Shown: positions 49,427-59,807 of the stretch, piece by piece
Layout of the letters: each line of letters opens with the position of its first letter
Position numbering within the stretch: the stretch's first letter is position 1
From: an uncultured Pelagibacteraceae bacterium
GTDB taxonomy: Bacteria; Pseudomonadota; Alphaproteobacteria; Pelagibacterales; Pelagibacteraceae
Assembly: GCA_902612325.1 (NCBI GenBank)
Contig: CACMDB010000001.1
Location: 186,001 to 250,000 of the forward strand
DNA length: 64,000 nucleotides
Reading direction: 5' to 3'
Program-made: the position numbers and the translations under genes
The notes under the pieces: model-generated
Databases searched by the model: none
Seen by the model: the letters and a program-made list of their open reading frames with translations, nothing else
What the model was told of the DNA's origin: nothing

Positions 49427-50425
49427 ATGGTATCGGATGCTCCAAAACATTATCCGGTATTGCTTAATGAAATAATTAGCATTATTACCCCTCAACATGG
49501 TGGCACATTTATTGATTGTACTTTTGGTCAAGGTGGTTACACAAAAAAAATTTTAAGCTATAAAGACACGCAGGTAATTGCAATTGATAGAGATATAGAA
49601 AGTAAAAAAATTGCAGATAAAATTACTGAAAAGTTCCCGAACAGATTTATTTTCAAACATAAAAAGTTTAGTCAATTAGATAACCTCAAACTTAAAAATG
49701 AAAAAATCAGAGGGATACTATTAGATTTAGGTTATTCTTTTACTCAAATCAAAGATCCAAAAAAAGGTTTGTCATTTAATTCTGTTGGAGATCTCAATAT
49801 GCAGATGGGTTTAAATAATTTTTCCGCAAGTGATGCAATCAATAATCTGGATGTTTATGAACTAGAGAAAATTTTTAAAGTTTTTGGCGAAGAACTAGAA
49901 GCCAAAAGAATTGCTTTTAATATTGTTAAAGAAAGAAAGACAAAAAAAATTGATACAAAAAAATTAGTCGAATTAGTAGAAAAATCAAAAAAAAGAAAAA
50001 GTTTTAGGACAAACAACGCCACAAAAACTTTTCAAGCTCTTAGAATTTTTGTCAATAAAGAAATTAGTGAATTAATATATGGTTTAATTGCAGCTACAAA
50101 AGTATTAAAAAAAAATGGTATATTGGCAGTTGTAACTTTTCATTCACTAGAAGATAAAATCGTAAAATATTTTTTTAAAAGTTTATCTGAAAAAAAAAGT
50201 ATATCCCGGTATATGCCTAATATAAATCAACCTGAAACATTATTTAGAATGGTTGAAAAAAAACCAATAACACCATGCGCTAAAGAATTAAGAGAAAACA
50301 CACCATCAAGATCAGCAAAACTCAGATACGTAATAAAGAAAAATGATTTTTATAATTTTGAGACAGATATAGTTAAAAAATTTAAAACACTTTTAGATAT
50401 TGAGAATTTTAGTAAAAAATTATGA
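49427..50425 (+). CDS. rsmH: 16S rRNA (cytosine-1402 N4)-methyltransferase
   Basis: RsmH (MraW) methylates C1402 in the ribosomal P site. The ~332-residue protein has [13 protein letters not shown], the AdoMet loop [35 protein letters not shown] and [24 protein letters not shown] and late [20 protein letters not shown] complete the family signature. The ATG at 49427 has GGAAG 6 bases upstream; an in-frame ATG at 49415 is the alternative. It overlaps ftsL by 4 bases. Confidence 0.96.
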   Translation: MVSDAPKHYPVLLNEIISIITPQHGGTFIDCTFGQGGYTKKILSYKDTQVIAIDRDIESKKIADKITEKFPNRFIFKHKKFSQLDNLKLKNEKIRGILLDLGYSFTQIKDPKKGLSFNSVGDLNMQMGLNNFSASDAINNLDVYELEKIFKVFGEELEAKRIAFNIVKERKTKKIDTKKLVELVEKSKKRKSFRTNNATKTFQALRIFVNKEISELIYGLIAATKVLKKNGILAVVTFHSLEDKIVKYFFKSLSEKKSISRYMPNINQPETLFRMVEKKPITPCAKELRENTPSRSAKLRYVIKKNDFYNFETDIVKKFKTLLDIENFSKKL

Positions 50426-50730
50426 AAAAATTTTTTGTTACACTCTTTGTATTTTCTTTAATTTTTTCAACGGCAATAGTTAAAAATTCAACAAAAAGGA
50501 TTGATGATGAAATATTTGTCTTAAAAGAAAACATCAGAGATTTAAAAAAAAATTTTGAAAATACTAGATTGGAATTTGATTATTTGAGTTCTGCTGAAAA
50601 ATTACTTCAGTTTCAAAATCTTTACTTTGAAAATGAATTAATAAAATTTGATATCCAGGAAATTCAAACAATTTCTAGAAAAAATAATGAAATTGAAATA
50701 GGTCAATTAAGTTTTAATAAAAATGAGTAA
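50422..50730 (+). CDS. ftsL: FtsL-like division protein
   Basis: The 102-residue protein has a short cytoplasmic N-terminus, one membrane helix ([17 protein letters not shown]) and a periplasmic coiled coil ([19 protein letters not shown] and on). This is the architecture of FtsL, which joins FtsB and FtsQ at the septum. Sequence similarity is too low to identify it alone. Its position between rsmH and ftsI is the canonical ftsL slot, and it overlaps both neighbours by 4-8 bases. Confidence 0.8.
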   Translation: MKKFFVTLFVFSLIFSTAIVKNSTKRIDDEIFVLKENIRDLKKNFENTRLEFDYLSSAEKLLQFQNLYFENELIKFDIQEIQTISRKNNEIEIGQLSFNKNE

Positions 50731-52414
50731 TAAAAATTCACAAATTATTTTAGAGGATAATCTTAATGATTTTTCTTTTAAAAAAAATAAGTCTAATATT
50801 AATATTTCATTTAATAGGGTTTCATTTATTTTTTTTATCTTTTTTATAATTTTTATAATTTTTTCTATACACTTATTACATCTTGGCTCTAGAGATTCCA
50901 AAAAAGTATTAAATGAAAATTTGATTAGCACTTCCAATAAACTTTATAGAGCAGACATAATTGATAGAAATGGAAAATACCTAAGCAAGACAGTAAGCTC
51001 TATTGATATTGGCATAAGCACTAGAAAAGTTATTGATAAAAAAAAGTTATTAATAAATCTAAAATATATTTTTCCCAACAAAGATTTTGTCAAAATTCAA
51101 AATCAATTAGAAAATAAAAAATTTTTTTACTTAGAAAAAAAAATATCTGAAGAAAATTATGAAAAGGTAATGAAACTAGGTGACAAATCAATTCAACCTG
51201 AGGAAAAATTAACAAGAATTTATCCTGAAAAAAACTTATTTAGTCATATTCTTGGTCAAATTGATAATGATAATAATGGAGTCTCGGGTCTGGAAAAATC
51301 ATTAGACAAAATTTTAAGAAATAGTAAAGAACCTATTCAATTAACAGTAGATAAAGACCTACAATTTTTAATCAGAGAAGAGTTAATTAAATTCAACAAA
51401 ATTTTTAATACCATTGGAAGTGCTGCAATTTTGATGGATGTAAATAATGGTGAAATACTATCTTTAGTTTCTCTTCCAGATTTTGATCCAAACCAGAGAG
51501 AGAAAATCTCAGATTCAAATTATATAAATAGAGTCACTAAAGGTGTCTATGAATTTGGATCTGTATTTAAAACTTTCACATTAGCTGCTGCTCTTGATGA
51601 AAAAATTATTACTGCTGAAACGGAATATGCTGATTTGCCAAAATCTCTTACGTGTGCAGGATTTCCGATAAGAGAATACGACAAAAAAATCCCATCCAAC
51701 CTTACTGCTGAACAAATATTAGTTCGTTCTGGTAATATAGGCTCAGTTAGAATTGTTCAGCAAGTGGGCGAAGAAAAATTTAAGTCATTTTTATCAAAGA
51801 TTGGTATTTTAGAAAAAATTGACTTTGATATTGAGGAAGTAGGAAAACCAATAAAATTCAATTGGGGAAAATGTCCGCTTGCTACAGCATCATTTGGTCA
51901 TGGCATTACAACTACATTGCTTCAATTAGCAAAAGCTTATTCTATTGTTGTTAATGGAGGTTATCAAATAAAACCAAAGTTGGTCAAAAATAATAACAAT
52001 GAAAAAAAAGAAAAAATTTTAAGTCAAGACTTATCTGGAAAAATTTTACCAATCTTGAGAAAAATTGTTTCAACAAAAGATGGAACCGCATCACTAGCAA
52101 ATGTAAATGGATATGAAATTGGTGGTAAAACAGGAACAGCCGAAAAAAGTGCGGATGGGGAGTATTCAAATAAGAAGATTAATTCTTTTGTGTCAGTATT
52201 TCCAACATCTAAACCAAAATTTGTTTTAGCCGTTATGTTGGATGAACCAAAAATAAATGAAAACTATATTTATCATTATAGAGATGGATCAAACATAAAG
52301 TATAAAGGGACACCCTTTAATACTGCTGGATGGACAACAGTTGAAGCTACGGGTCAAATTGTTGAAAAAATTGGGCCTATTTTAGCCACAAAATATAGTG
52401 AATTTAATTTCTAA
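50723..52414 (+). CDS. ftsI: Septal peptidoglycan transpeptidase FtsI (PBP3)
   Basis: FtsI cross-links septal peptidoglycan. The 563-residue class B PBP has a cytoplasmic N-terminus, a membrane helix at about 34-52, a pedestal domain with RADIIDRNGKYLSKTV and RIYPEKNLFSHILGQ, and a transpeptidase domain. Its active-site Ser280 is in YEFGSVFKTF, SGN in LVRSGNIGSV, and KTG in GGKTGTAEKS. All three catalytic motifs are intact. The stop is immediately followed by the murEF ATG. Confidence 0.97.
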   Translation: MSNKNSQIILEDNLNDFSFKKNKSNINISFNRVSFIFFIFFIIFIIFSIHLLHLGSRDSKKVLNENLISTSNKLYRADIIDRNGKYLSKTVSSIDIGISTRKVIDKKKLLINLKYIFPNKDFVKIQNQLENKKFFYLEKKISEENYEKVMKLGDKSIQPEEKLTRIYPEKNLFSHILGQIDNDNNGVSGLEKSLDKILRNSKEPIQLTVDKDLQFLIREELIKFNKIFNTIGSAAILMDVNNGEILSLVSLPDFDPNQREKISDSNYINRVTKGVYEFGSVFKTFTLAAALDEKIITAETEYADLPKSLTCAGFPIREYDKKIPSNLTAEQILVRSGNIGSVRIVQQVGEEKFKSFLSKIGILEKIDFDIEEVGKPIKFNWGKCPLATASFGHGITTTLLQLAKAYSIVVNGGYQIKPKLVKNNNNEKKEKILSQDLSGKILPILRKIVSTKDGTASLANVNGYEIGGKTGTAEKSADGEYSNKKINSFVSVFPTSKPKFVLAVMLDEPKINENYIYHYRDGSNIKYKGTPFNTAGWTTVEATGQIVEKIGPILATKYSEFNF

Positions 52415-55258
52415 ATGTTACTTAAAGATTATTTCCCAAATATTGGAAAAAAATTTAAAAAGACTTTTTTTTCTGACATCTGTTTTGATAGTTCAAAAGT
52501 AAAAAAAGATAATATCTTTTTTGCGATTAAAGGTACAAATATTGATGGAAATAATTTTATATTAGATGCAATAAACAAAGGCTCAAAAATTATTGTAACT
52601 GAAAAAAAAATAACAAAATTTCCAAAAGGAGTATTAATTATTCATTCAAAAAATGTGAGAAAATTATTAGCTGAAGTTTCATTTAAAATTTATAATAAAA
52701 AACCATCAAATTTAATAGCAATTACAGGAACTAATGGAAAGTCTTCCGTAGCTGATTTTTATTATCAAATATTGAAATTTAATAAAAGAAAAGTTGCATC
52801 AATTGGAACTTTGGGTGTTAAATCAAACAACAAATATATCAATTTATCCAATACAACCATCGACCCAATTCAATTGGGGAAGATATTAAATTATCTTAAA
52901 AATCAGAAAGTAGATGATGTAATATTGGAAGCTTCAAGTCATGGTTTAAGTCAAAATAGGTTAGACGGTTTAAAATTTAATTCAGGAATATTTACAAATT
53001 TATCTCAAGATCATTTAGATTATCATAAAAATTTAAAAGATTATTTAATCGCAAAACTTTATCTTTTTGAGAAACTTCTACCTATTAAAGGCAATGTAAT
53101 TACTGATGAAAAAATACCTGAATTTAGAAACATAAAAAAAATTGCATTAAAGAGAAATTTAAAGATTTATTCTATAAATAATCCAAAAAATCATTTTAAA
53201 ATTTTATCTCATTATTTTGTAGGTGAGAAACAAATATTAACAATCAAATATAAAAACTTAATCAAAAATATTAAGCTCAATCTTATAGGTAAAATACAAC
53301 TCAAGAACATAATGATGGCAATTATAGCTGCTCAAAAAAGTAATCTAAGTTTAAATAAAATTTTGGGAGTTATTCCAAAAATAAGATCCGTTGAGGGAAG
53401 ACTAGAAAAAATTGGCAATATTAAAAATAAATCTAAAGTTATTTTGGATTACGCACACACACCAGATGCATTAAAAATATCTCTTCTCTCACTAAGAGAG
53501 CAATTTCCTAATAAAAAAATTGTTGTTTTGTTTGGTTGTGGTGGAAATAGAGATCAAAATAAAAGATCAAAAATGGGTAAAATAGCTTCATTGTATGCTG
53601 ATCAAATATATTTGACAGATGATAATCCTAGACTGGAAAATCCTAATAAAATTAGAAGAGATATTAAAAGAGGGATAAATAGTAAAAAAATATCAGAAAT
53701 TTCTGATAGAGCAAAGGCGATCTCTGAAGCGGTTAAAAATTTAACTACAGGCGATATCTTATTAGTTGCTGGCAAGGGTCATGAAAAAATTCAAGAAATT
53801 GGTAATCGTAAAATTTATTTTTCAGATAAAAAAATAATCTTAAACGCAATTAAATTAAAAAATTTGAATTTATCAAATAATTTGAAATTAAATCTTATCA
53901 AAGAGTCATCTGGTGATAAAAAATTAAATACAAATTTAATTTTGAGACAAGCTAGAATTAATTCAAAAGAAGTTAAAAAAAATGACATTTTTTTTGCTAT
54001 ACGAGGCAGGAAAAATGATGGAAATAAGTTTGTAGAGGAAGCTCTGAAGAAAAAAGCTTCCATAGTAGTTGTAAATAAAATTAAAAAAAAATTAGATTAT
54101 AAAAAACAAATAAAAGTAAAAGATTCATTGAAATTTTTGACCGAAACATCAACTATTTTCAGAGAGAATATAGATGCAAAGATAATTGCTATAACAGGGA
54201 GTTGTGGAAAAACTACACTAAAGGAATTATTAGGCAAAACTTTAAATAAAATTTCTAAAACAACTATTTCTCCAAAATCTTATAATAACAAATATGGGGT
54301 TCCATTAAGCCTTTTTAATTTGAGTAAGAACGACAATTATGGAGTTTTGGAAGTCGGTATGGATAAAAAAGGGGAAATTGATTATTTATCAAAAATTATC
54401 AAACCGGACATAAGCGTTATAACTAATATAAATTACGCTCATGCTAAAAATTTTAAGAATATAAAAGATATTGCACTTGCAAAATCTGAAATAATTTCAA
54501 ATACGAAACCAAATGGTTTTTTGATTTTAAATGCGGATGATAATTTTTTTAGATTACATCAAAAAATAGCTGCCAAAAATAATATTAACACAATTTCATT
54601 TGGTATCAAAAATCACAAATCTGATGTGAAGTTAATTAGTGTTATTAAAATTAATAATAATTTTAAGATAAATATCAAAGCTAAAGATTTTAACAAAAGT
54701 TTTGTGATTTCTAATAATTTTCAAAATAATATTTATAATATTTTAGCTGCTTTAGCGGTAATGAGTATTAATATTAATATTACAAAATTAGATAAAAAAG
54801 TTTTTTTTAATTTTATGACTCCCCAAGGGAGAGGAGATTTATCAAGAATAAAAATAAATAAAAGAAACCTAAACTTAATAGATGAAAGTTATAATTCAAA
54901 TCCTTTATCCCTAAAATCTGCGATATTAAATTATGATAAAATAAAGAGTAAAAAATTTAAAAAGTATCTCATACTTGGTGATATGTTAGAACTTGGAAAT
55001 CATTCCAAAAAACTTCACCAGTCAATTGTTCCAATAATTAACAAAACAAAAATTAATAAAATTTTTTTAAAGGGAAACTATATAAGTCAAATATTCAAAA
55101 GGATTGTAAAATCAAAAAGAGGTAAAGTTTTTAGAACCAACTCTCAAATAATTAAATTTATTAAAAATGATTTGAATAATAACGATTATTTGATGGTTAA
55201 AGCCTCAAATGCGACAGGTTTTAATAAGATGATAAATGATTTAAAAGGAATTAAGTAG
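52415..55258 (+). CDS. murEF: Fused MurE-MurF: UDP-MurNAc-tripeptide and -pentapeptide ligases
   Basis: One 947-residue reading frame holds two complete Mur ligases. Residues 1-~480 are MurE, adding the third residue. They show DSSKVKKDNIFFAIKG, the ATP loop ITGTNGKSS (about 104-111) and DDNPR near 403-407, which indicates meso-diaminopimelate. Residues ~485-947 are MurF, adding D-Ala-D-Ala. They show INSKEVKKNDIFFAIRG, the ATP loop GSCGKTT near 595-601, EVGMDKKGEI and ILGDMLELG. No internal stop separates them. The order and neighbours are those of murE and murF in other dcw clusters. Confidence 0.96.
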   Translation: MLLKDYFPNIGKKFKKTFFSDICFDSSKVKKDNIFFAIKGTNIDGNNFILDAINKGSKIIVTEKKITKFPKGVLIIHSKNVRKLLAEVSFKIYNKKPSNLIAITGTNGKSSVADFYYQILKFNKRKVASIGTLGVKSNNKYINLSNTTIDPIQLGKILNYLKNQKVDDVILEASSHGLSQNRLDGLKFNSGIFTNLSQDHLDYHKNLKDYLIAKLYLFEKLLPIKGNVITDEKIPEFRNIKKIALKRNLKIYSINNPKNHFKILSHYFVGEKQILTIKYKNLIKNIKLNLIGKIQLKNIMMAIIAAQKSNLSLNKILGVIPKIRSVEGRLEKIGNIKNKSKVILDYAHTPDALKISLLSLREQFPNKKIVVLFGCGGNRDQNKRSKMGKIASLYADQIYLTDDNPRLENPNKIRRDIKRGINSKKISEISDRAKAISEAVKNLTTGDILLVAGKGHEKIQEIGNRKIYFSDKKIILNAIKLKNLNLSNNLKLNLIKESSGDKKLNTNLILRQARINSKEVKKNDIFFAIRGRKNDGNKFVEEALKKKASIVVVNKIKKKLDYKKQIKVKDSLKFLTETSTIFRENIDAKIIAITGSCGKTTLKELLGKTLNKISKTTISPKSYNNKYGVPLSLFNLSKNDNYGVLEVGMDKKGEIDYLSKIIKPDISVITNINYAHAKNFKNIKDIALAKSEIISNTKPNGFLILNADDNFFRLHQKIAAKNNINTISFGIKNHKSDVKLISVIKINNNFKINIKAKDFNKSFVISNNFQNNIYNILAALAVMSININITKLDKKVFFNFMTPQGRGDLSRIKINKRNLNLIDESYNSNPLSLKSAILNYDKIKSKKFKKYLILGDMLELGNHSKKLHQSIVPIINKTKINKIFLKGNYISQIFKRIVKSKRGKVFRTNSQIIKFIKNDLNNNDYLMVKASNATGFNKMINDLKGIK

Positions 55259-56344
55259 ATGCTTTATCAATTTTTATTAAACTATGTAGATACGTTTGGA
55301 TTTTTAAATGTTTTTAAATACTTAACTTTCAGAACTGGTTTATCTGTTTTCACATCACTCATAATAGTTTTAATAATTGGAGGGCCGTTTATAAAATTCT
55401 TCTCAAATCAAAAAATTTTAAATCCGATAAGAGATGACGGACCCGAAGATCATATAATTAAAAAAATTGGCACACCAACAATGGGTGGATTAATTATTCT
55501 ATTAGGTTTACTCACATCAGTAATTTTATGGGCAGACTTATCAAATATTAATATTTTGTTTTGTGTGTACGTTGCTGTTTCATTTGGACTTTTAGGAGCA
55601 TTTGATGATTATAAAAAGATTAAGTATAGCAACTCTTCAGGAATTTCATCTAAATTTAAAATAATTTTACAAATTGTGTTATCAATTATTGGTGTTGTTA
55701 TTTATGTAAATTTTATAGATTACCAAAATATAACTAATTTATATTTTCCATTTTTTAAAAACTTAATTATTAATCTTGGTTGGTTTTTTATTCCTTTTGC
55801 AATATTTGTAATTATTGGTTCATCTAATGCTGTTAATTTGACAGATGGTTTAGATGGTTTGGCAACTGTTCCAGTAATTTTGGTGGCAGCATGCTTTGCA
55901 TTTATTAGTTATGTAACTGGTAATATTGTATTTTCAGATTATCTACAAATTCCTTACATAGAGGGAACTGGAGAGGTAGCAATATTTTGTGGAGCTATAA
56001 TAGGTTCATGTCTTGGATTTTTATGGTTTAACGCACCTCCAGCTAAAATTTTTATGGGCGATACTGGTTCATTGTCTTTAGGAGGGTCTTTAGGAGCTGT
56101 TGGAATAATAACAAAACATGAAATAGTTTTAGCAATTACTGGAGGCCTTTTTGTATTGGAAGCGGTTTCTGTAATGGTTCAAGTTATTTCATTTAAACTT
56201 ACTGGAAAAAGAATTTTTAAGATGGCTCCTATCCACCATCACTTTGAGAAAAAAGGTTGGCCAGAATCGACTGTTGTAATAAGGTTTTGGATCATTTCTA
56301 TAATTCTTGCAATGATAGGATTAGCTACTTTAAAATTGAGATGA
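55259..56344 (+). CDS. mraY: Phospho-N-acetylmuramoyl-pentapeptide-transferase
   Basis: MraY makes lipid I at the inner membrane. The 361-residue protein has about ten helices and the signature loops GTPTMGGLIIL, FGLLGAFDDYKKIKY with the DD pair, SSNAVNLTDGLDGLA, and the late FFVMGDTG-like segment KIFMGDTGSLSLGG. The HHH motif is in MAPIHHHFEKKGW. It overlaps murD by 4 bases (ATGA). Confidence 0.97.
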   Translation: MLYQFLLNYVDTFGFLNVFKYLTFRTGLSVFTSLIIVLIIGGPFIKFFSNQKILNPIRDDGPEDHIIKKIGTPTMGGLIILLGLLTSVILWADLSNINILFCVYVAVSFGLLGAFDDYKKIKYSNSSGISSKFKIILQIVLSIIGVVIYVNFIDYQNITNLYFPFFKNLIINLGWFFIPFAIFVIIGSSNAVNLTDGLDGLATVPVILVAACFAFISYVTGNIVFSDYLQIPYIEGTGEVAIFCGAIIGSCLGFLWFNAPPAKIFMGDTGSLSLGGSLGAVGIITKHEIVLAITGGLFVLEAVSVMVQVISFKLTGKRIFKMAPIHHHFEKKGWPESTVVIRFWIISIILAMIGLATLKLR

Positions 56345-57627
56345 AAAAAAAAATTGAAAATATTTTTTTGAAAAAAAAAATATTAATCTATGGTCTTGGA
56401 AAAAGTGGAATATCATCCTTTAGATTTTTAAGAAATAAAGCTGATATTTATCTATTTGATGATTTAAAAAACACCCATCCAAAACAAATTTCTAAATTAA
56501 AATTATTAAAAATAAAATTTGATATAATCATTATTAGCCCTGGTATCAATATTTTTAATTGTAAATTATCTAAATTCCTAAAACTTAATAAGAAAAAAAT
56601 TTATACTGATTTAGATGTATTTTTTACTTTTTATAAAAATAAATGCATTACTATTACAGGTACCAATGGAAAATCTACTACTGCTAAAATTTTATATGAA
56701 GTTTTAAAAGATCAAAAAAAAGATGTGAGACTTATTGGAAACATTGGCAACCCTCCATTGAATGAAAAAAAAATATCAAAAAATACAATTTTTGTGATAG
56801 AGGCATCTTCTTACCAGCTAGATTACAGTCAGTTATTTAGTTCAAAGTATTCAATAATTTTGAATATTAAACCTGATCATCTTGAAAGACATAAAACTCT
56901 TCAAAATTATGTTGATGCAAAATTTAAACTTTTAGACTCTCAATCCAAAAGTTGTTTAGCATTTGTTAAAAGCGATGACGTACTAATTTCGAGAAAATTA
57001 AAAACTAAAAAATTTAATTGTAAAATTGTTAAAGTAAATACAAAAAAAAATTACAATGATTTTCTGGAAATCAAAAATAAATATTTTTTAACTGAGTCAA
57101 ATAGAGAAAATCTATCTTTTATTATTGAACTGTCAAAAAAATTAAAACTAAAAAACTATCTTTTACAAAAAACGATAAAAAATTTTAAGGGTTTGAAATA
57201 TCGCCAACAAATAATTATCCAAAAGAAGAGCCTCACTATCATAAATGATTCAAAATCTACCAGTTTCTCATCTTCTGTTGGAATTTTAAAAAAAGATTCC
57301 AACATATTATGGTTATTGGGTGGTATTTATAAAAAAGGTGACAAATTAGAATTAAAAAAAAAAGATTTAAGTAATGTTACCGCTTTTATTTATGGAGAAA
57401 ATAAAAATTTTTTTAATAAACAGTTAAGAAGTAAAGTAAAATTTAAAAATTATAAAAATTTACAAGACGCAGTGAAAAACGTTTTTTCTATAATCAAAAA
57501 AAAAAGTTCTGTTAAATATACGATATTATTTAGCCCTTGTGCAGCGTCGTTCGATAGGTTTAAAAACTTCGAAGAAAGAGGTTTATATTTTAATCGGTTA
57601 GTAAAAAGATTTATGTATGGAAAATAA
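56341..57627 (+). CDS. murD: UDP-N-acetylmuramoylalanine--D-glutamate ligase
   Basis: MurD adds D-glutamate to the stem peptide. The 428-residue protein has an N-terminal nucleotide-binding domain (LIYGLGKSGISSF), the ATP loop ITGTNGKSTTAKIL, FVIEASSYQLDYSQ, the Asn/His pair in LNIKPDHLERH and the late LLGGIYKKGD. I chose ATG 56341, overlapping the mraY stop as ATGA; the open frame begins at 56257 but that part is an mraY shadow. It overlaps ftsW by 11 bases. Confidence 0.96.
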   Translation: MKKKIENIFLKKKILIYGLGKSGISSFRFLRNKADIYLFDDLKNTHPKQISKLKLLKIKFDIIIISPGINIFNCKLSKFLKLNKKKIYTDLDVFFTFYKNKCITITGTNGKSTTAKILYEVLKDQKKDVRLIGNIGNPPLNEKKISKNTIFVIEASSYQLDYSQLFSSKYSIILNIKPDHLERHKTLQNYVDAKFKLLDSQSKSCLAFVKSDDVLISRKLKTKKFNCKIVKVNTKKNYNDFLEIKNKYFLTESNRENLSFIIELSKKLKLKNYLLQKTIKNFKGLKYRQQIIIQKKSLTIINDSKSTSFSSSVGILKKDSNILWLLGGIYKKGDKLELKKKDLSNVTAFIYGENKNFFNKQLRSKVKFKNYKNLQDAVKNVFSIIKKKSSVKYTILFSPCAASFDRFKNFEERGLYFNRLVKRFMYGK

Positions 57628-58750
57628 AAATACTTTATTTGGTATCTATTATGATTGGTGGAAAAATATTGATAAGTTTCTTTTTTCACTAATTGTTTTA
57701 TTATTTTTAACAGGTTTATTCTTTTCATTAGTTTCCACATCATTAATTGCCTCTGATAAATTAGATACAAATGATTACCAATTTTTTTTTAAACATTTAG
57801 TTTTTATTTTGTTAGGGATAATTATAATTTTTGTATTATCCTCAATTAAAAAAGAACAACTTCTAAAATATTCTTCTCTATTATTTTTCTTATCACTAAT
57901 ATTTTTAATTTTAGTGCCTATAATTGGAGTAGAGGTTAAGGGTTCAAAAAGATGGATAGATCTATATTTCCTACCCAGATTTCAACCGATAGAATTAGTT
58001 AAGCCATTTCTTATCATTTTTATAAGCTTGATATTGTGTAGCCGGAAATTTAGCAATATTTATATAAAGTATTTATGTTCTTTTATAATAACTTTAGGTA
58101 TTGCATTATTATTGTCATTACAGCCAGATATAGGACAAACTCTTTTAGTTTTTTTTAGTTGGTCAGTTTTAATATTTACTTCGGGTGTAAGTATATTTTT
58201 ACTTTTTTTTTTATTTTCATCAATTATTTTAATATTTTTTTACTTAATTTTTTTTGTTTCAAAATTTACTTACATTAAAAATAGATTAATATCTTTTATA
58301 GATTCCGAAACCGGAACTTACAATTTTCAATCAGACAGAGCTTTAGAGTCCATTACGAGTGGAGGCTTTTTTGGGAAAGGTATAGGAGAGGGAACTTTAA
58401 AAAATAGAGTTCCAGAGGCACATACAGATTATATTATTTCAGTAATTTCTGAAGAGTTTGGTGTAATTGCCATAATTTTAATCTTTTTATTGTTTTTAGT
58501 ATTTATTTACTCAGTGTTTAAAAAAGTTAATTTTGAAAATGATGAAACTATTAAATTAATTTTAGTTGGATCTGTAAGCCTTATATTAATGCAAACTATA
58601 ATTCATATTGGAGTAAATATTAGATTATTTCCTACAACTGGTATGACATTACCATTTATAAGTTATGGTGGTTCCTCAATAATAAGTATTTCAATTTTAT
58701 CTGGAATAATTTTGAATTTTACAAAAAGAAATCTAAATCAAAATGAATAA
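57617..58750 (+). CDS. ftsW: Septal peptidoglycan glycosyltransferase FtsW (SEDS family)
   Basis: FtsW polymerises lipid II at the septum with FtsI. The 377-residue SEDS protein has about ten membrane helices. SEDS signatures include VEVKGSKRWIDL, FQPIELVKPF (the catalytic-loop region follows), LSLQPDIGQTLLVFFSW, GTYNFQSDRALESITSGGFF with GKGIGEGTLKN, and TGMTLPFISYGGSS. It begins inside murD and ends inside murG (8-base overlap). Confidence 0.96.
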   Translation: MENKNTLFGIYYDWWKNIDKFLFSLIVLLFLTGLFFSLVSTSLIASDKLDTNDYQFFFKHLVFILLGIIIIFVLSSIKKEQLLKYSSLLFFLSLIFLILVPIIGVEVKGSKRWIDLYFLPRFQPIELVKPFLIIFISLILCSRKFSNIYIKYLCSFIITLGIALLLSLQPDIGQTLLVFFSWSVLIFTSGVSIFLLFFLFSSIILIFFYLIFFVSKFTYIKNRLISFIDSETGTYNFQSDRALESITSGGFFGKGIGEGTLKNRVPEAHTDYIISVISEEFGVIAIILIFLLFLVFIYSVFKKVNFENDETIKLILVGSVSLILMQTIIHIGVNIRLFPTTGMTLPFISYGGSSIISISILSGIILNFTKRNLNQNE

Positions 58751-59807
58751 AAATTACTTGATAACTACAGGAGGATCAGGGGGCCATGTAATCCCCGCAG
58801 TAATACTTTATGAACATTTATCAAGAGATGCAAAAGTAATAATCACAACTGATAAGAGGGGCTTAAAATATTTAAATGATGAAAATTATAAATTAAGAAT
58901 TATTGATACCCCAAGGTTAAATAATATATTTTTATTTCCAATCAATTTCATATTAGTAATTATACTGACAATAAAATCATTTTTATTATTAAAAAAAAAT
59001 AATATTGAAAAATTATTCTCTACCGGGGGTTATATGTCTCTTCCATTGTTATTAGCAGCAAAATTCTTAAGATTAAAGATTTACCTGGTAGAACCCAATC
59101 AAGTTTTGGGTAGAGCAAATAAATTTTTTTTAAGTTCGTGCAAAAAAATAATTTGTTACAAAGAAAAAATAAAAAATTTTCCATCAAAATATAAAAATAA
59201 AATTGAAACTATATTTCCTTTGGTAAGAGAAAAATTTTATAGTTTAAAACAAAAAAATTTTAACCATCAAAAAATAAATTTGTTGATTGTTGGAGGAAGT
59301 CAGGGGGCAAATATCTTTGATATTAATCTAAAAAATAAAATTGTTAATATTTCAAAAAAACACCCAATCAGAATTTTACAACAAACAAATGAAAAAAATA
59401 TTCTCAATTTAAAAAATTTCTATGATGAAAATAATGTTGAATGTTTAATCTTCAGTTTCAACAAAAACTTTGAGGAAATAATTAATATTTCAGATGTTTG
59501 TATAACTAGATCAGGTGCTTCAACTTTAGCTGAATTATCTTTATTAAACATACCATTTATTGCAGTGCCACTACCAAACTCTAAGGACAATCATCAATTT
59601 GAAAATGCTTTATTTTATAAAGAAAAAGAATGTTGTTGGATACTTAATCAAGAGACATTTGAGGAAAATATAGAGCAACTTTTAACCAATATATTATCTA
59701 ATAATTCTGAATTTTTACAAAAAAAGGAAAATTTAAAAAAATTAAATTACAAAAATACTTGGACTAATGTAAATCAAAAAATATTAAATATAATTAATGA
59801 AAATTGA
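58743..59807 (+). CDS. murG: UDP-GlcNAc: lipid I GlcNAc transferase
   Basis: MurG converts lipid I to lipid II. The 354-residue GT-B enzyme has the N-terminal glycine loop TTGGSGGHVIPAVILYEHL, STGGYMSLPLLLAAK, LVEPNQVLGRANK, the second glycine loop LLIVGGSQGANIFD and the UDP-site region ITRSGASTLAELSLLNIPFI followed by LPNSKDNHQFENA. All core motifs are present. The stop overlaps the murC start by 11 bases. Confidence 0.97.
   Translation: MNKNYLITTGGSGGHVIPAVILYEHLSRDAKVIITTDKRGLKYLNDENYKLRIIDTPRLNNIFLFPINFILVIILTIKSFLLLKKNNIEKLFSTGGYMSLPLLLAAKFLRLKIYLVEPNQVLGRANKFFLSSCKKIICYKEKIKNFPSKYKNKIETIFPLVREKFYSLKQKNFNHQKINLLIVGGSQGANIFDINLKNKIVNISKKHPIRILQQTNEKNILNLKNFYDENNVECLIFSFNKNFEEIINISDVCITRSGASTLAELSLLNIPFIAVPLPNSKDNHQFENALFYKEKECCWILNQETFEENIEQLLTNILSNNSEFLQKKENLKKLNYKNTWTNVNQKILNIINEN

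Noticed and set aside
56257..56340. Upstream extension of murD inside mraY
   Set aside because: The added residues are an out-of-frame reading of conserved mraY codons; ATG 56341 overlaps the mraY stop as ATGA and fits the family start.
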